Shown in pieces: positions 17,473 to 26,069 of a stretch of DNA of 64,000 nt. The notes beneath the pieces were generated by a model. That model saw nothing but the letters and a program-made list of their open reading frames with translations. It did not search any database and was not told the DNA's origin. Position 1 is the first letter of the stretch; the number at the start of each line of letters is the position of its first letter. The DNA lies in the NCBI RefSeq assembly GCF_002101295.1, contig NZ_CP020778.1, positions 558,001 through 622,000 on the forward strand. The letters are read 5' to 3'. Made by a program: the position numbers and the translations under genes. This DNA comes from Candidatus Pelagibacter sp. RS40 (GTDB lineage: Bacteria > Pseudomonadota > Alphaproteobacteria > Pelagibacterales > Pelagibacteraceae).

Positions 17473-18132
17473 ATGAAAAAAATTCAAATTTCACCATCAA
17501 TTTTATCAGCAGATTTTAGTCAATTGGCTTATGAAATAAAACGGCTTGAAGAAGGTGGAGCAGACATGATCCACGTTGATGTGATGGATGGACATTTCGT
17601 TCCTAATCTCACAATTGGTCCACCAGTCATTAAGGCGCTTAGAAAACATTGTTCATTGAAGTTTGATGTACACTTAATGATATCCCCAGTGCATAAATAT
17701 ATAAAAGACTTTTCAGATGCTGGCGCTGATATAATTACATTTCATCCAGAGGCAACAGAAAACATGAAAGAAACAATATCTTTAATTAAAAGTTTGGATA
17801 AAAAAGTAGGTGTTTCATTAAATCCTGATACTGAAATTAAAACAATATCTGACTACTATGACAATATTGATTTAGTATTAATAATGAGCGTATTTCCAGG
17901 TTTTGGAGGCCAGAAATTTATACCAGAGGTATTGGATAAAATAAAATCACTCAAAGAAATAAAAGATAAAAATAATTATAATTTTGATATTGAAGTTGAT
18001 GGTGGAGTTAATTTTTCAAACTCTAAAGATATTCTGAATGCTGGAGCAAATATATTGGTCTCTGGTACTACAATTTTTAAAGAAAATAGAGGGGACATTA
18101 AAAAAAATATTGAGACACTAAGATTAGTGTAA
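17473..18132 (+). CDS. rpe: ribulose-phosphate 3-epimerase
   Basis: 219 residues from ATG 17473; an in-frame TTG at 17449 adds eight residues that do not resemble the family. SPSILSADFSQL, DMIHVDVMDGHFVPNLTIGP, KFDVHLMI, VLIMSVFPGFGGQ and DIEVDGGVN are the TIM-barrel metal and phosphate motifs. It interconverts ribulose-5-P and xylulose-5-P in the pentose phosphate pathway. It is directly followed by the heparinase-like gene. Confidence 0.97.
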   Translation: MKKIQISPSILSADFSQLAYEIKRLEEGGADMIHVDVMDGHFVPNLTIGPPVIKALRKHCSLKFDVHLMISPVHKYIKDFSDAGADIITFHPEATENMKETISLIKSLDKKVGVSLNPDTEIKTISDYYDNIDLVLIMSVFPGFGGQKFIPEVLDKIKSLKEIKDKNNYNFDIEVDGGVNFSNSKDILNAGANILVSGTTIFKENRGDIKKNIETLRLV

Positions 18133-18133
18133 A

Positions 18134-19765
18134 ATGAAATTGAATAATTTCACGCTGATTATTAATCAATCACTTTATCAAGTCTTAAAAAAAATAAGAA
18201 AAATTTATTTAAATTCTGCTATTTACGACAAGAGAATCTCATCAAAAAGTCTTAAAGCATTAACTTATAAACCTTCCTTAAAAATTTTGGGTTCAATTGC
18301 AAAATATGAAAAAACAAAAAATAAAATTGAAGATTTTGAAACAGAAAAAATTTGGGAAGTAAAAAAACTTTCTTATAAGGACTATAAAAAATTAAATAAT
18401 TTTTTTTGGCTATTTTCAGTTGATTTAAAGTCTTCTAAAAAAATTTGTATATCAGTAATTGATAAATGGATTGAGAGTAATCAAAAATACAATGATGATT
18501 TGTGGGAAATCGACACTTTATCAAGAAGAATTATTTCATGGATCACAAATTCACAATTAACATACGATGAAGGGGGCAAAATATTTAAAGAGAAATTTAA
18601 TAAAATAATTTTTAAACAAACAAATCATTTAATTAATGAAATAAAAAGATCGGACAATTACCATGATAAATTAATAGGATGTTCTGCAATTATTTTAGCA
18701 GGAGTATCTTATAATCATGAAAAATATTTAGATTTTGGACTAGAACTATTAAAAAAAATAATAACCACCTCTTTTGATACTGAATATTTTCCAAAATCTA
18801 GAAATATTAGACAACTGGTATTCTACTTAAAATATTTTATTATTTTAAGAGAGTTTTTGAAAGAGTCATCCACTGAAATCCCTGAATATCTTGATGAAAT
18901 AATTTTTCACTTGGGCAAGGGATATAACTTTGTTTGGGGTTCAGTTAAACAAAGTTTATTATTTAATGGTAATCATAATAGCAATTTAGAAGATTTTGAT
19001 ATTTATCTGGATTATCAAAAATACTCTTTTAAAAGTGAAAAAAGAGATTTAGGTGGATACGGTATTTTAAAAAATAAACACGTAATTTTAGGAATGGATA
19101 TTGGATCTCCTCCAGAAAGTAAATTTTCTGAAAATTACCAAAGTGGACCTCTTTCGTTTGAAGCAATATATAGAGGAACAAAAATAATTTGCAATTCAGG
19201 TTATTATCAAAATATAAAAAACAAATTGAATCTGATTTCAAGATCGACTGCAGCACACTCTACTTTGATACTAAATAACAACTCTATAGTTACTTTTAAG
19301 AGAAATTTTAAAGGTAAAATATATAATAAATCAAATTTCAATACTTCAAAAAAAAATATTGTATGTGAAAAAAACTATTGGCTAATTAAAAGTTCACACG
19401 ATGGATACTTAAAAAATTATGGAACTATTCATGAAAGGTCATTAGAATTTTTTCCAGAAAAAAACAAGTTTGTAGGAACAGATAAACTTATCAAAAATAA
19501 AAATTTTATACCTACAAGTTTTGATATTAGATTCCATTTGATGCCAACCACAAAAGTAACAAAGACTCAGGATAAAAATATAATACTAATTGAACTTGAA
19601 AATTCTGCTTGGAGATTTTATTCAGTAAATGGGTCTATTGATGTTGAAACTGGATTATATTTTGGTAATAAAAATAATTATTTAGAAAATCAAAATATTT
19701 TTATCTCTGGATTGACTGAAAAAGATGATCAGGTGATAAAATGGGAAATAACTAAAATTGAATGA
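18134..19765 (+). CDS. heparinase II/III-like protein
   Basis: 543 residues. An N-terminal helical toroid-like part is followed by the C-terminal heparinase II/III beta domain with DLGGYGILKNKHVILGMDIG, SGPLSFEAIYRG and RSTAAHSTLILNN. I see no signal peptide, as is normal for the alphaproteobacterial genes placed just before purH, a conserved arrangement. A polysaccharide or envelope-glycan substrate is likely but unknown. The stop overlaps the purH ATG by 4 bases (ATGA). Confidence 0.85.
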   Translation: MKLNNFTLIINQSLYQVLKKIRKIYLNSAIYDKRISSKSLKALTYKPSLKILGSIAKYEKTKNKIEDFETEKIWEVKKLSYKDYKKLNNFFWLFSVDLKSSKKICISVIDKWIESNQKYNDDLWEIDTLSRRIISWITNSQLTYDEGGKIFKEKFNKIIFKQTNHLINEIKRSDNYHDKLIGCSAIILAGVSYNHEKYLDFGLELLKKIITTSFDTEYFPKSRNIRQLVFYLKYFIILREFLKESSTEIPEYLDEIIFHLGKGYNFVWGSVKQSLLFNGNHNSNLEDFDIYLDYQKYSFKSEKRDLGGYGILKNKHVILGMDIGSPPESKFSENYQSGPLSFEAIYRGTKIICNSGYYQNIKNKLNLISRSTAAHSTLILNNNSIVTFKRNFKGKIYNKSNFNTSKKNIVCEKNYWLIKSSHDGYLKNYGTIHERSLEFFPEKNKFVGTDKLIKNKNFIPTSFDIRFHLMPTTKVTKTQDKNIILIELENSAWRFYSVNGSIDVETGLYFGNKNNYLENQNIFISGLTEKDDQVIKWEITKIE

Positions 19766-21303
19766 AAAAAATATCACAGGCTCTAATTTCAGTTTCAGAT
19801 AAACGTAACTTAAAAAAAATCTTATCAGTTCTTAAAAAATTTAAGATTAAAATTATAAGCTCTGGTGGGACATTTAAAGAAATAAAAAAAAATGGTTTTA
19901 AATGTAATGAGGTTTCAAATTTTACAAAATTTCCAGAAATTCTTGATGGAAGAGTGAAAACCTTGCACCCAAAAATTCATGCTGGAATTTTAAATGAAAG
20001 AAATAAAAAATCCCACAAACTTGCAATGAAATCTTATAATTTTGAAAATATAGATTTAGTAATTGTAAATTTTTACCCATTTGAGAAAGCCTTAAATAAA
20101 AGTACAAATCACAATAAAATTATAGAAAATATTGATATTGGTGGACCAACAATGGTCAGAGCAGCAGCAAAAAATTATAAAGATGTCACAATTATCACAA
20201 AATTGGATCAATACGAAAAATTAATATCAGAATTAAATGAAAATAAAGGATCAACTTCATTATCTTTTAGACAAAAAATGTCTGAGGAGGCTTTTACTGA
20301 AACTGCATCTTACGATGCAATGATTTCAAATTACTTTATAGAAAAAAATAAGACAAGTTTTCCAAATAAAAAAGTAATATCAACAAACCTTGTTGAAAAA
20401 CTTAGATATGGAGAAAACCCACATCAAATTGCTTCAATATACAGCTATTCTTTATCAACAAATTTAGATCAGCTACATGGAAAAAAACTCAGTTATAATA
20501 ACTATAATGATATATATGCAGCACTTAACACATCAAAATCATTACCAACTGGAGTTGGCACAGTAATTGTTAAACACGCAAATCCCTGTGGTGTATCAAT
20601 TAACAAAAACAAAGTTGGTAGTTTTAAAGAAGCGCTATCTTCAGATCCTATAAGTGCCTTTGGTGGAATAGTTTCTTGTAATTTTAAAATTAATATCAAG
20701 CTGGCAGCTGAATTATCTAAAACTTATTTTGAAGTAATAATTGGCAATGGTTATGAGAAAGATGCTATTAGAATCTTAAAAAAAAGAAAGAATTTAAGAA
20801 TAATAGACTCTTCAAAAATTAAATTAGAAAACATAAATAGTATTGTCTCAAATTTTAACTCCTTACTTATACAATCACCTGATAATAAAAAGTTTGAAAG
20901 TAAAAATTTTCAAGTAGTTTCTAAAAAAAAACCTTCGTCCAAAATATTTAGAGAACTAATGTTTGCCCTAAATGTTTGCAGATATGTAAAATCTAATGCG
21001 ATTGTTCTTACCTCTAATAATAGAACAGTTGGAATAGGATCGGGTCAACCAAGCCGTCTGGATAGTTGTAAAATTGCAATTGATAAAATGTATAACTTTC
21101 AAAAAATAAAAGAGAATGATGAAGTAGTCGCTGCTTCTGATGCTTTTTTTCCTTTTGTAGATGGAATTGAAACTTTAGTTCAAGCAGGTGTGAGCGCAGT
21201 TATTCAACCCTCTGGTTCAATTAGGGATAAAGAGATTATAAAATATGCTAATGAAACAGAGACTGTGCTTGTATTTTCAAAAACACGTCACTTTAAGCAT
21301 TAG
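19762..21303 (+). CDS. purH: bifunctional AICAR transformylase/IMP cyclohydrolase
   Basis: 513 residues. The N-terminal IMP cyclohydrolase (SVSDKRNL, SSGGTFKEI, RVKTLHPKIHAGIL) is followed by the AICAR formyltransferase (RYGENPHQ, KHANPCGVS, SDPISAFGG, SDAFFPFVDGIE). It does the last two steps of purine synthesis, using formyl-THF from FolD. The stop overlaps the convergent phhB gene by 11 bases. Confidence 0.98.
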   Translation: MKKISQALISVSDKRNLKKILSVLKKFKIKIISSGGTFKEIKKNGFKCNEVSNFTKFPEILDGRVKTLHPKIHAGILNERNKKSHKLAMKSYNFENIDLVIVNFYPFEKALNKSTNHNKIIENIDIGGPTMVRAAAKNYKDVTIITKLDQYEKLISELNENKGSTSLSFRQKMSEEAFTETASYDAMISNYFIEKNKTSFPNKKVISTNLVEKLRYGENPHQIASIYSYSLSTNLDQLHGKKLSYNNYNDIYAALNTSKSLPTGVGTVIVKHANPCGVSINKNKVGSFKEALSSDPISAFGGIVSCNFKINIKLAAELSKTYFEVIIGNGYEKDAIRILKKRKNLRIIDSSKIKLENINSIVSNFNSLLIQSPDNKKFESKNFQVVSKKKPSSKIFRELMFALNVCRYVKSNAIVLTSNNRTVGIGSGQPSRLDSCKIAIDKMYNFQKIKENDEVVAASDAFFPFVDGIETLVQAGVSAVIQPSGSIRDKEIIKYANETETVLVFSKTRHFKH

Positions 21304-21637
21304 TAATTTTATCAATTTTTGCAGCTAATATAAAATCACTTTCAGCCAATCCTTTTATTGCGTGAGTATAGATTTTTATTTTAGCATATCCCCATCCAAA
21401 CCATATATCTGGGTGATGACCTTCACTTTCTGCAATTTCTCCCACTTTATTTACAAATTCTTGGCTTTTTAAAAAGTTTTCAAATTTAAAATCTTTTGTT
21501 AAATGATAACCATCTAATCCATCTTCTTTAACTGTCCAACCATCAACTTTTTTTAAATAGTTGTGTATTTCCTCTATTTTAAAAGGAGGAATATTTCCTT
21601 CACAAGGAACACATTTTTTATTAGCTAAATCACTCAT
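21293..21637 (-). CDS. phhB: 4a-hydroxytetrahydrobiopterin dehydratase (PCD)
   Basis: 114 residues. The core EGHHPDIWFGWGYAKIKIYTHAIKGL carries the paired His of pterin-4a-carbinolamine dehydratase. It dehydrates 4a-hydroxypterin made by phenylalanine hydroxylase, or acts in molybdopterin/pterin recycling. The ATG is only 10 bases after the tRNA-Gly 3' end, so the two probably share a transcript. Confidence 0.93.
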   Translation of the reverse strand: MSDLANKKCVPCEGNIPPFKIEEIHNYLKKVDGWTVKEDGLDGYHLTKDFKFENFLKSQEFVNKVGEIAESEGHHPDIWFGWGYAKIKIYTHAIKGLAESDFILAAKIDKITNA

Positions 21638-21647
21638 AATTTTTTTT

Positions 21648-21722
21648 TGGAGCGGGCAATGGGACTCGAACCCACGACCTTCTCGTTGGCAACGAGACGC
21701 TCTACCACTGAGCTATGCCCGC
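21648..21722 (-). tRNA. tRNA-Gly(GCC)
   Basis: 75 bases on the minus strand with all arms visible. The acceptor pairs GCGGGCA with TGCCCGC, the D-arm is GCTC...GAGC, and the anticodon loop TTGCCAA sits on stem TCTCG/CGAGA, giving anticodon GCC. The T-arm has GTGGG TTCGAGT CCCAT, and discriminator T plus an encoded CCA ends at 21648. Its 5' half is duplicated at 22763-22803. Confidence 0.97.
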
Positions 21723-21794
21723 TTGTTAAAAAACTATTATAGTTAGCGGTTTTTAGAAATGCAAGTGTTAGTTAAATTATTAAAATTTAAAACC

Positions 21795-21816
21795 AACTGT
21801 GTCGTGAGTGTGTCGA
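21795..21816 (+). repeat. 22-bp direct repeat, copy 1
   Basis: The sequence AACTGTGTCGTGAGTGTGTC plus GA occurs exactly here and at 22682-22703. It is more GC-rich than its surroundings. Copy 1 lies 70 bases inside the left tRNA repeat end, suiting an integrase arm-type binding site; function unproved. Confidence 0.85.
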
Positions 21817-21856
21817 ATATATAGATGATAAATGAATTATTTGTTATGCTACGCGT

Positions 21857-22444
21857 ATGTTGGGTGATTTAATTCTAGACTTCTTAGATCAAAAAAAAGT
21901 TATTAAAAATTCATCTAAAGAGTTTTTGAGGCTCTTTGAATTTTTTGAAATTCATAAAAAATCGACCCCAGAAAATTTTCAAAAATATATTGATGAAAAA
22001 AACACATATATAATTTCAGAAATTTTAACTACTTTCTACTTAATTGCATACGTGTCTAAAGTTAGAAATAATAAAAAATTAATATTTAAATCTGCTTTTC
22101 AAAAAGACGAATTTTTTATGCAGGATATTTTTCTTGAAAATAAAGATATTAGAAAGGTTTTTACTACAGAATACGAAATCATGATTAACGCCTTCACAAT
22201 TAAAGGAATGGATAAGAAAGATGCTAAGTTAATTATTGATGGATTACACGCAATTTTGATACTAGATACTGAAGAAGAAAATAAAAAAAATCCTAAAGAA
22301 ACACCGTTGCCTGATTTTGCCTCTATTGCTCAATCACTCAATAGTGACTTTCGGAAAATTGAGGATTTAGAAGAAGATTCGACTGATAAAATAGACAATT
22401 TTATAAAAAAGCTAGTTAAGAAACATTATTGGGGAAAAAATTAG
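21857..22444 (+). CDS. unrecognised helical protein, cargo of mini-element
   Basis: 195 residues, unrecognised. It is mainly alpha-helical and charged, with no signal peptide or membrane segment. Notable stretches are SEILTTFYLIAYVSKV (about 51-66), GMDKKDAKLIIDGLHAILIL near 122-141, and an acidic C-terminal part (ILDTEEE, DLEEDSTDK) before a basic end. It starts at ATG within ACGCGTATGTTGG, without a clear SD. It converges with the 61-residue gene with a 4-base overlap (TTAG). It lies within the tRNA-flanked element, so it may be horizontally acquired. Confidence 0.7.
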   Translation: MLGDLILDFLDQKKVIKNSSKEFLRLFEFFEIHKKSTPENFQKYIDEKNTYIISEILTTFYLIAYVSKVRNNKKLIFKSAFQKDEFFMQDIFLENKDIRKVFTTEYEIMINAFTIKGMDKKDAKLIIDGLHAILILDTEEENKKNPKETPLPDFASIAQSLNSDFRKIEDLEEDSTDKIDNFIKKLVKKHYWGKN

Positions 22445-22626
22445 TATTTACTATTAAGCTTTTTTAATTTTTTATTTTGATAATAAATTATTCCAATAAG
22501 TATAAATACGAATAAAGGATAACCTATAATAAATATAATAATATTTATTAATTCATAAGTAGTTCCAGTAAGATCTGCTAACCAAACTAATATATCTACA
22601 CATAAGTAAAAAATATAATCAATCAT
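22441..22626 (-). CDS. small two-helix membrane protein
   Basis: 61 residues with hydrophobic segments (about 3-19 and 25-50) and a Lys/Asn-rich C-terminal tail. Segments like LTGTTYELINIIIFIIGYPLFV remind me of short membrane proteins found in many bacteria with no known function. It ends convergently on the 195-residue gene (4-base overlap). It lies inside the tRNA-bounded element. Confidence 0.6.
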   Translation of the reverse strand: MIDYIFYLCVDILVWLADLTGTTYELINIIIFIIGYPLFVFILIGIIYYQNKKLKKLNSKY

Positions 22627-22681
22627 TTAAATAACAATTTAGATGTAATAATGGTTTAAAGTTATGTTCATTTTTGTATCG

Positions 22682-22703
22682 AACTGTGTCGTGAGTGTGT
22701 CGA
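22682..22703 (+). repeat. 22-bp direct repeat, copy 2
   Basis: Exact copy of 21795-21816 in the same orientation, 59 bases before the right tRNA fragment. Flanking bases differ (TATCG before, GATC after), so the conserved unit is sharply defined. Paired placement near both element ends suggests an arm-type recombinase site or a trace of a duplicated sequence. Confidence 0.85.
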
Positions 22704-22762
22704 GATCAACTAAACGTTGAGAAAGACTATGATTACTAAAGGAAAAAGAGCTTGAATTATGG

Positions 22763-22803
22763 CGTTGGCAACGAGACGCTCTACCACTGAGCTATGCCCG
22801 CTT
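22763..22803 (-). pseudogene. partial tRNA-Gly (5' half) remnant
   Basis: 41 bases identical to 21684-21724. In tRNA orientation it runs from two bases upstream of the 5' end through the D-arm and the anticodon loop to CAACG, then diverges to CCATAATT. It cannot form a T-arm or acceptor stem, so it is non-functional. It marks the right end of the inserted segment. Past it, 22804-22867 shows only AT-rich sequence with nothing I can name. Confidence 0.92.
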
Positions 22804-22867
22804 ATAATAATTTTTAAATTAGTAGTTTTTTTTCAATTAAGCAAGTAGCAAAATTTGTGAGAAAAAA

Positions 22868-23719
22868 TTAAAGATAATGCAATTCTTGTAGGTTCTTTTT
22901 AAAAACTTCGTTAACCTTAATTTGAAAGTTTTTATCCAACTTATTTTTCCAATTATTTTCTGGCCCTAAATGAAAAAATGGTATCCTTTCATTTTTTATT
23001 TTTGAATCCAAAGCTTCGGAAAAACCTTTTGTATTTTCAATTTTTTTTAAGTTAGTAAAACTTGTGCTTGACAAAGCATTAAGGGCTTTTGTTTTTTGAA
23101 ATTCATTGTCTTTTTCGATTAAATTATCTACAAATTTTATTATTTTTTTAAATTCTTCATAAGTTTGTTTGATTAAGTCTTCATATTTAATAACTAGTGT
23201 CGGAAAAATTTTATTATTAATCCAGGTTTGGTAATTTTTTTCCCATGAACTTAAAAACTGAAAATCACTAAAATCATTTTTTTTGAAATAGTCGTAAGTG
23301 TATTTTCTTTCATTAACCATAAATTCCAAAGATTCTTCATAACTCATCTCAAAATGGTTTTTTAGAGAAGTAATAACATTTCGTGGATCTCTTATTATAT
23401 ATATCGCAGCTAAAGTATTTTTTTCGTCTGTAAATTGAGTATTACCAATTTTTCCTAAAAAATTATGAGTTTTAAAAAATCTGAGTTTTTTGTCTTTATT
23501 AATTAGCTCCTGAGCTTGAATCCAAAATTTAGCTGTATCACCAGGAACTGTCATATTATAATCAAATTTTTTGAAATGTTTTTTTTCAGGAAATTGACCA
23601 ATATTTTTTAATAAAGAATCATTAGTAAAAACTCCATCATTTGTATAATAATATGAGCTAAGAAGTGATCTTATCCATGTATTGCCACTTTTTGGGTAAG
23701 AGGCTATCCAAAGAATCAT
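22868..23719 (-). CDS. sulfotransferase-domain protein
   Basis: 283 residues. WIASYPKSGNTWIRSLL (residues 4-20) contains the PAPS 5'-phosphosulfate loop, and YIIRDPRNVITSLKNHFEMS near 107 is the 3'-phosphate site; a KYEDLIKQTYEEFKKI segment follows. It should transfer sulfate from PAPS to a glycan, lipid or small hydroxylated molecule; the acceptor is unknown. Three bases separate it from the TPR-sulfotransferase gene on the same strand, so they form an operon. Confidence 0.9.
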   Translation of the reverse strand: MILWIASYPKSGNTWIRSLLSSYYYTNDGVFTNDSLLKNIGQFPEKKHFKKFDYNMTVPGDTAKFWIQAQELINKDKKLRFFKTHNFLGKIGNTQFTDEKNTLAAIYIIRDPRNVITSLKNHFEMSYEESLEFMVNERKYTYDYFKKNDFSDFQFLSSWEKNYQTWINNKIFPTLVIKYEDLIKQTYEEFKKIIKFVDNLIEKDNEFQKTKALNALSSTSFTNLKKIENTKGFSEALDSKIKNERIPFFHLGPENNWKNKLDKNFQIKVNEVFKKNLQELHYL

Positions 23720-23722
23720 TGT

Positions 23723-25375
23723 TTAGAATTTAATATTATTATTTTTAAGTATTTCCATAACAGGAATTAAATATTTTTCATACTTTTTCCAATTTTTTGA
23801 ACTATTTTGATATACTTGGTCTCTAACTTGCAACAAAGAGTTTGTTTCAACTGCTCTATTATTCTCGTGAAATTTCAAAATTTTGTCCTCCCAATTCAAA
23901 CCTATATCTTTAATTATACTTTTAGAACCTGAAACATAATCCATTACAAAATTATCATAATCAACTTCAATTAAACTATTAGGATAGATCTCATTCCAAA
24001 ATTTCATTGTTTCATTATAAATTACATAAAATTCTCCAATAGTTTCTAATTTGTGGGCATAATCCATACCAATATTATCAAAAAAATTTGCTTTGTAATT
24101 TGACCAGCAAATCGCCATTGGATTTCTATGCATATGTATGATTTTTGCCTCAGGAATAGAGTTTAAAATAAATCCTACATAAAAGAAATTAAATGGCATT
24201 TTATCAATTATAAATTCTTTATTTGTATTAAGTTTTGAGATTTTAGATAAATATTCCTCCCTAACAAAATTTAATAGTTCTTGAGGATTTGTATTTTTAT
24301 CCCAAATAGAATTGTGTATTATTTTTGGAAGAATGGTTAGTTCGCCTGCACCATAAACCTTTGAATGTGTTGAAACAATTTGTTCTATTAGGCTAGTGCC
24401 TGATCTTGGCATACCAATAATAAAAATAGGATTTTTTTTGAAGGTATTATTAAAATCTGACTTTGGAAATTTATTGCTTAAAAAATATTGCTTTACTTTT
24501 ATAAAATGATTTTTTTCCTCAGTTATTGAATAATTATTTAATGCTGTGTAAGCTACTTTTGCTTTTTTTAGTAGTTTAAATCCAGGTTCAATTTTATCAA
24601 TATCAAAATATATTTTACTTAGGGCATAACAAAAGTTTTGTATTAATTTATTATCAAGACCTTCTATTTCTAAAAGTTCCTCTAAAACCTTTATGATACT
24701 ATCGTCCTCTTTAATTTTTCTGGTATTTACATAATGAACATAGGCCTCTGACAAAAATTTATCTTTCTCAATTGCTTTTAAAAAATAATTTTTCGCTTCC
24801 TCAAACTTTCCTTGAACAGATTTTATTTGTGCAATTAAAAAATACGATTTAGGAAATTCTCTATTAATTTCTATAACTTTTTCATAGGATGTAAGAGCTT
24901 CATCGAATTTTTTTTCATCATATAACAAATTTCCTAAATTAAAATATGCCTCGAGATTGTTTTCTTTTATTTTAATAGAATTATTATAGTTTTGAATTGC
25001 TTCATTAATTAAACCAATTTTTTTTTGTGAACTAGCTAGATTATTATATGCTTCAAAAAAATCATGTTTCAACTCAATAGCTTTTTTATAAAAAATTATT
25101 GCCTCCTCAAATTTATTTTTTAGTTTAAGAACATTTCCGTGAATATAATTTGTCTCAGCGTCATCTTTTAAAAGTAGAAGTTTTTCAGAGACAACTAAAG
25201 CTTTGTCAATATTTTTCTGGTTAATCTCACTATATATTATAATTTTATAAATCTCTTTATCATTTGCAAAAGCTTTTAAAATCGATTTTGAAATCTTTGA
25301 TATTTTGAGGTATTTTTTATCTTGAAAAAATTTTAATATTTTTTGTTTATTGAAATTTAAATTTTTTTCTCTCAT
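23723..25375 (-). CDS. TPR-repeat plus sulfotransferase protein
   Basis: 550 residues. About five tetratricopeptide repeats occupy residues 40-215 (AEAYNNLASSQKKIGLINEAIQ-like units such as AYFNLGNLLYDEKKFDEALTSYEKVIEI). The C-terminal half has a sulfotransferase fold: NPIFIIGMPRSGTSLIEQIV near 316, YGAGELTILP, and HMHRNPMAICWSNYKANFF. This tandem architecture is common in marine alphaproteobacteria; the TPRs probably bind a protein acceptor or partner. A partial TPR gene at 63284 may be a relative. Confidence 0.88.
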   Translation of the reverse strand: MREKNLNFNKQKILKFFQDKKYLKISKISKSILKAFANDKEIYKIIIYSEINQKNIDKALVVSEKLLLLKDDAETNYIHGNVLKLKNKFEEAIIFYKKAIELKHDFFEAYNNLASSQKKIGLINEAIQNYNNSIKIKENNLEAYFNLGNLLYDEKKFDEALTSYEKVIEINREFPKSYFLIAQIKSVQGKFEEAKNYFLKAIEKDKFLSEAYVHYVNTRKIKEDDSIIKVLEELLEIEGLDNKLIQNFCYALSKIYFDIDKIEPGFKLLKKAKVAYTALNNYSITEEKNHFIKVKQYFLSNKFPKSDFNNTFKKNPIFIIGMPRSGTSLIEQIVSTHSKVYGAGELTILPKIIHNSIWDKNTNPQELLNFVREEYLSKISKLNTNKEFIIDKMPFNFFYVGFILNSIPEAKIIHMHRNPMAICWSNYKANFFDNIGMDYAHKLETIGEFYVIYNETMKFWNEIYPNSLIEVDYDNFVMDYVSGSKSIIKDIGLNWEDKILKFHENNRAVETNSLLQVRDQVYQNSSKNWKKYEKYLIPVMEILKNNNIKF

Positions 25376-25418
25376 TGAATTATAATGATGTAATACTATA
25401 TACTTATACTTAAATTAA
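25376..25418. promoter_or_regulatory. divergent promoter region of sulfotransferase/LonN genes
   Basis: 43 AT-rich bases between two divergent starts, with TATACTTATACTTAAAT on the plus strand as a possible -10 region. Deduced from gene layout only. Confidence 0.35.
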
Positions 25419-26069
25419 ATGATCAATATGATAAACAAAGATTTACCAAAAAAAATTCCTGTTTTTCCACTATCTAATTTTATTATTTTTCCTAAAACAA
25501 CTGTTCCACTTAATATTTTTGAGCCAAGATATATACAAATGATTGATGATAGTATGAGGAATAATAGATATATTGGAATGATCCAGCCAAAGAGAACTGG
25601 AAATTTAAAAAAACCAGATCTACATAAAGTTGGCTGCATTGGTAAAATTACAAGTTTTAATGAAACAGACGACGGAAGATATCTTATAGTTTTAAATGGA
25701 ATATGTAGATATGAAACTATTGGCGAAATAAGTTCCAGTAAACTATACAGAGAGTGTGAAGTAAATTTTAATAACTTTTCAAATGACTTGGTCGAACAAA
25801 AAGAAATAATAAAGTTTTCTGATTTAAAACAAGTCTTTAATGATTTAAAGAAACTATTTGAGCAACAAGGTTATCAAATTAATTGGAAAGATCTTGAAAA
25901 CCAAAGTGTTGAGCAAACAATAAATACTTTGTCGATGGCTTCACCATTTACATTGGAGGAAAAACAAATCTTATTAGAGACAAAAAATTTAATGGATAGA
26001 AAAAAAAAATTAGAGGAAATATTAGTTACTTACACTAATTACAATTTTACAAATAAAACTATTCAATAG
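25419..26069 (+). CDS. Lon N-terminal-like substrate-binding domain protein
   Basis: 216 residues. KKIPVFPLSNFIIFPKTTVPLNIFEPRYIQMIDDSM and VGCIGKITSFNETDDGRYLIVLNGICRYE match the LonN (ASCH/PUA-like) domain, standing alone without the AAA or protease domains. Such proteins are widespread and their role is unclear; peptide or misfolded protein binding is assumed. ATG 25419 is used; ATG 25428 also fits. It converges on the UbiH-like gene with an 11-base overlap. Confidence 0.88.
   Translation: MINMINKDLPKKIPVFPLSNFIIFPKTTVPLNIFEPRYIQMIDDSMRNNRYIGMIQPKRTGNLKKPDLHKVGCIGKITSFNETDDGRYLIVLNGICRYETIGEISSSKLYRECEVNFNNFSNDLVEQKEIIKFSDLKQVFNDLKKLFEQQGYQINWKDLENQSVEQTINTLSMASPFTLEEKQILLETKNLMDRKKKLEEILVTYTNYNFTNKTIQ

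Larger units (their letters stand above)
21684..22803. mobile_element. candidate mini-element inserted at tRNA-Gly
   Basis: The interval is bounded by a 41-bp exact direct repeat: 21684-21724 (5' half of the intact tRNA-Gly plus two upstream bases) and 22763-22803. Inside are one 195-residue gene, one 61-residue membrane gene and two 22-bp direct repeats close to the ends. This is the footprint of site-specific integration using the anticodon arm of a tRNA. There is no integrase or other mobility gene in the 1.1 kb, so it may be a relic or move in trans. Inference from repeat layout. Confidence 0.65.

Noticed and set aside
21561-21746. A 61-codon open frame on the plus strand across tRNA-Gly
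   Set aside because: It is the antisense reading of the tRNA (the well-known WDSNPRPSRWQ-type artefact), not a gene.
22728-22760. Short frame MITKGKRA before the right tRNA fragment as integrase start
   Set aside because: It stops after eight residues, too short to assign.
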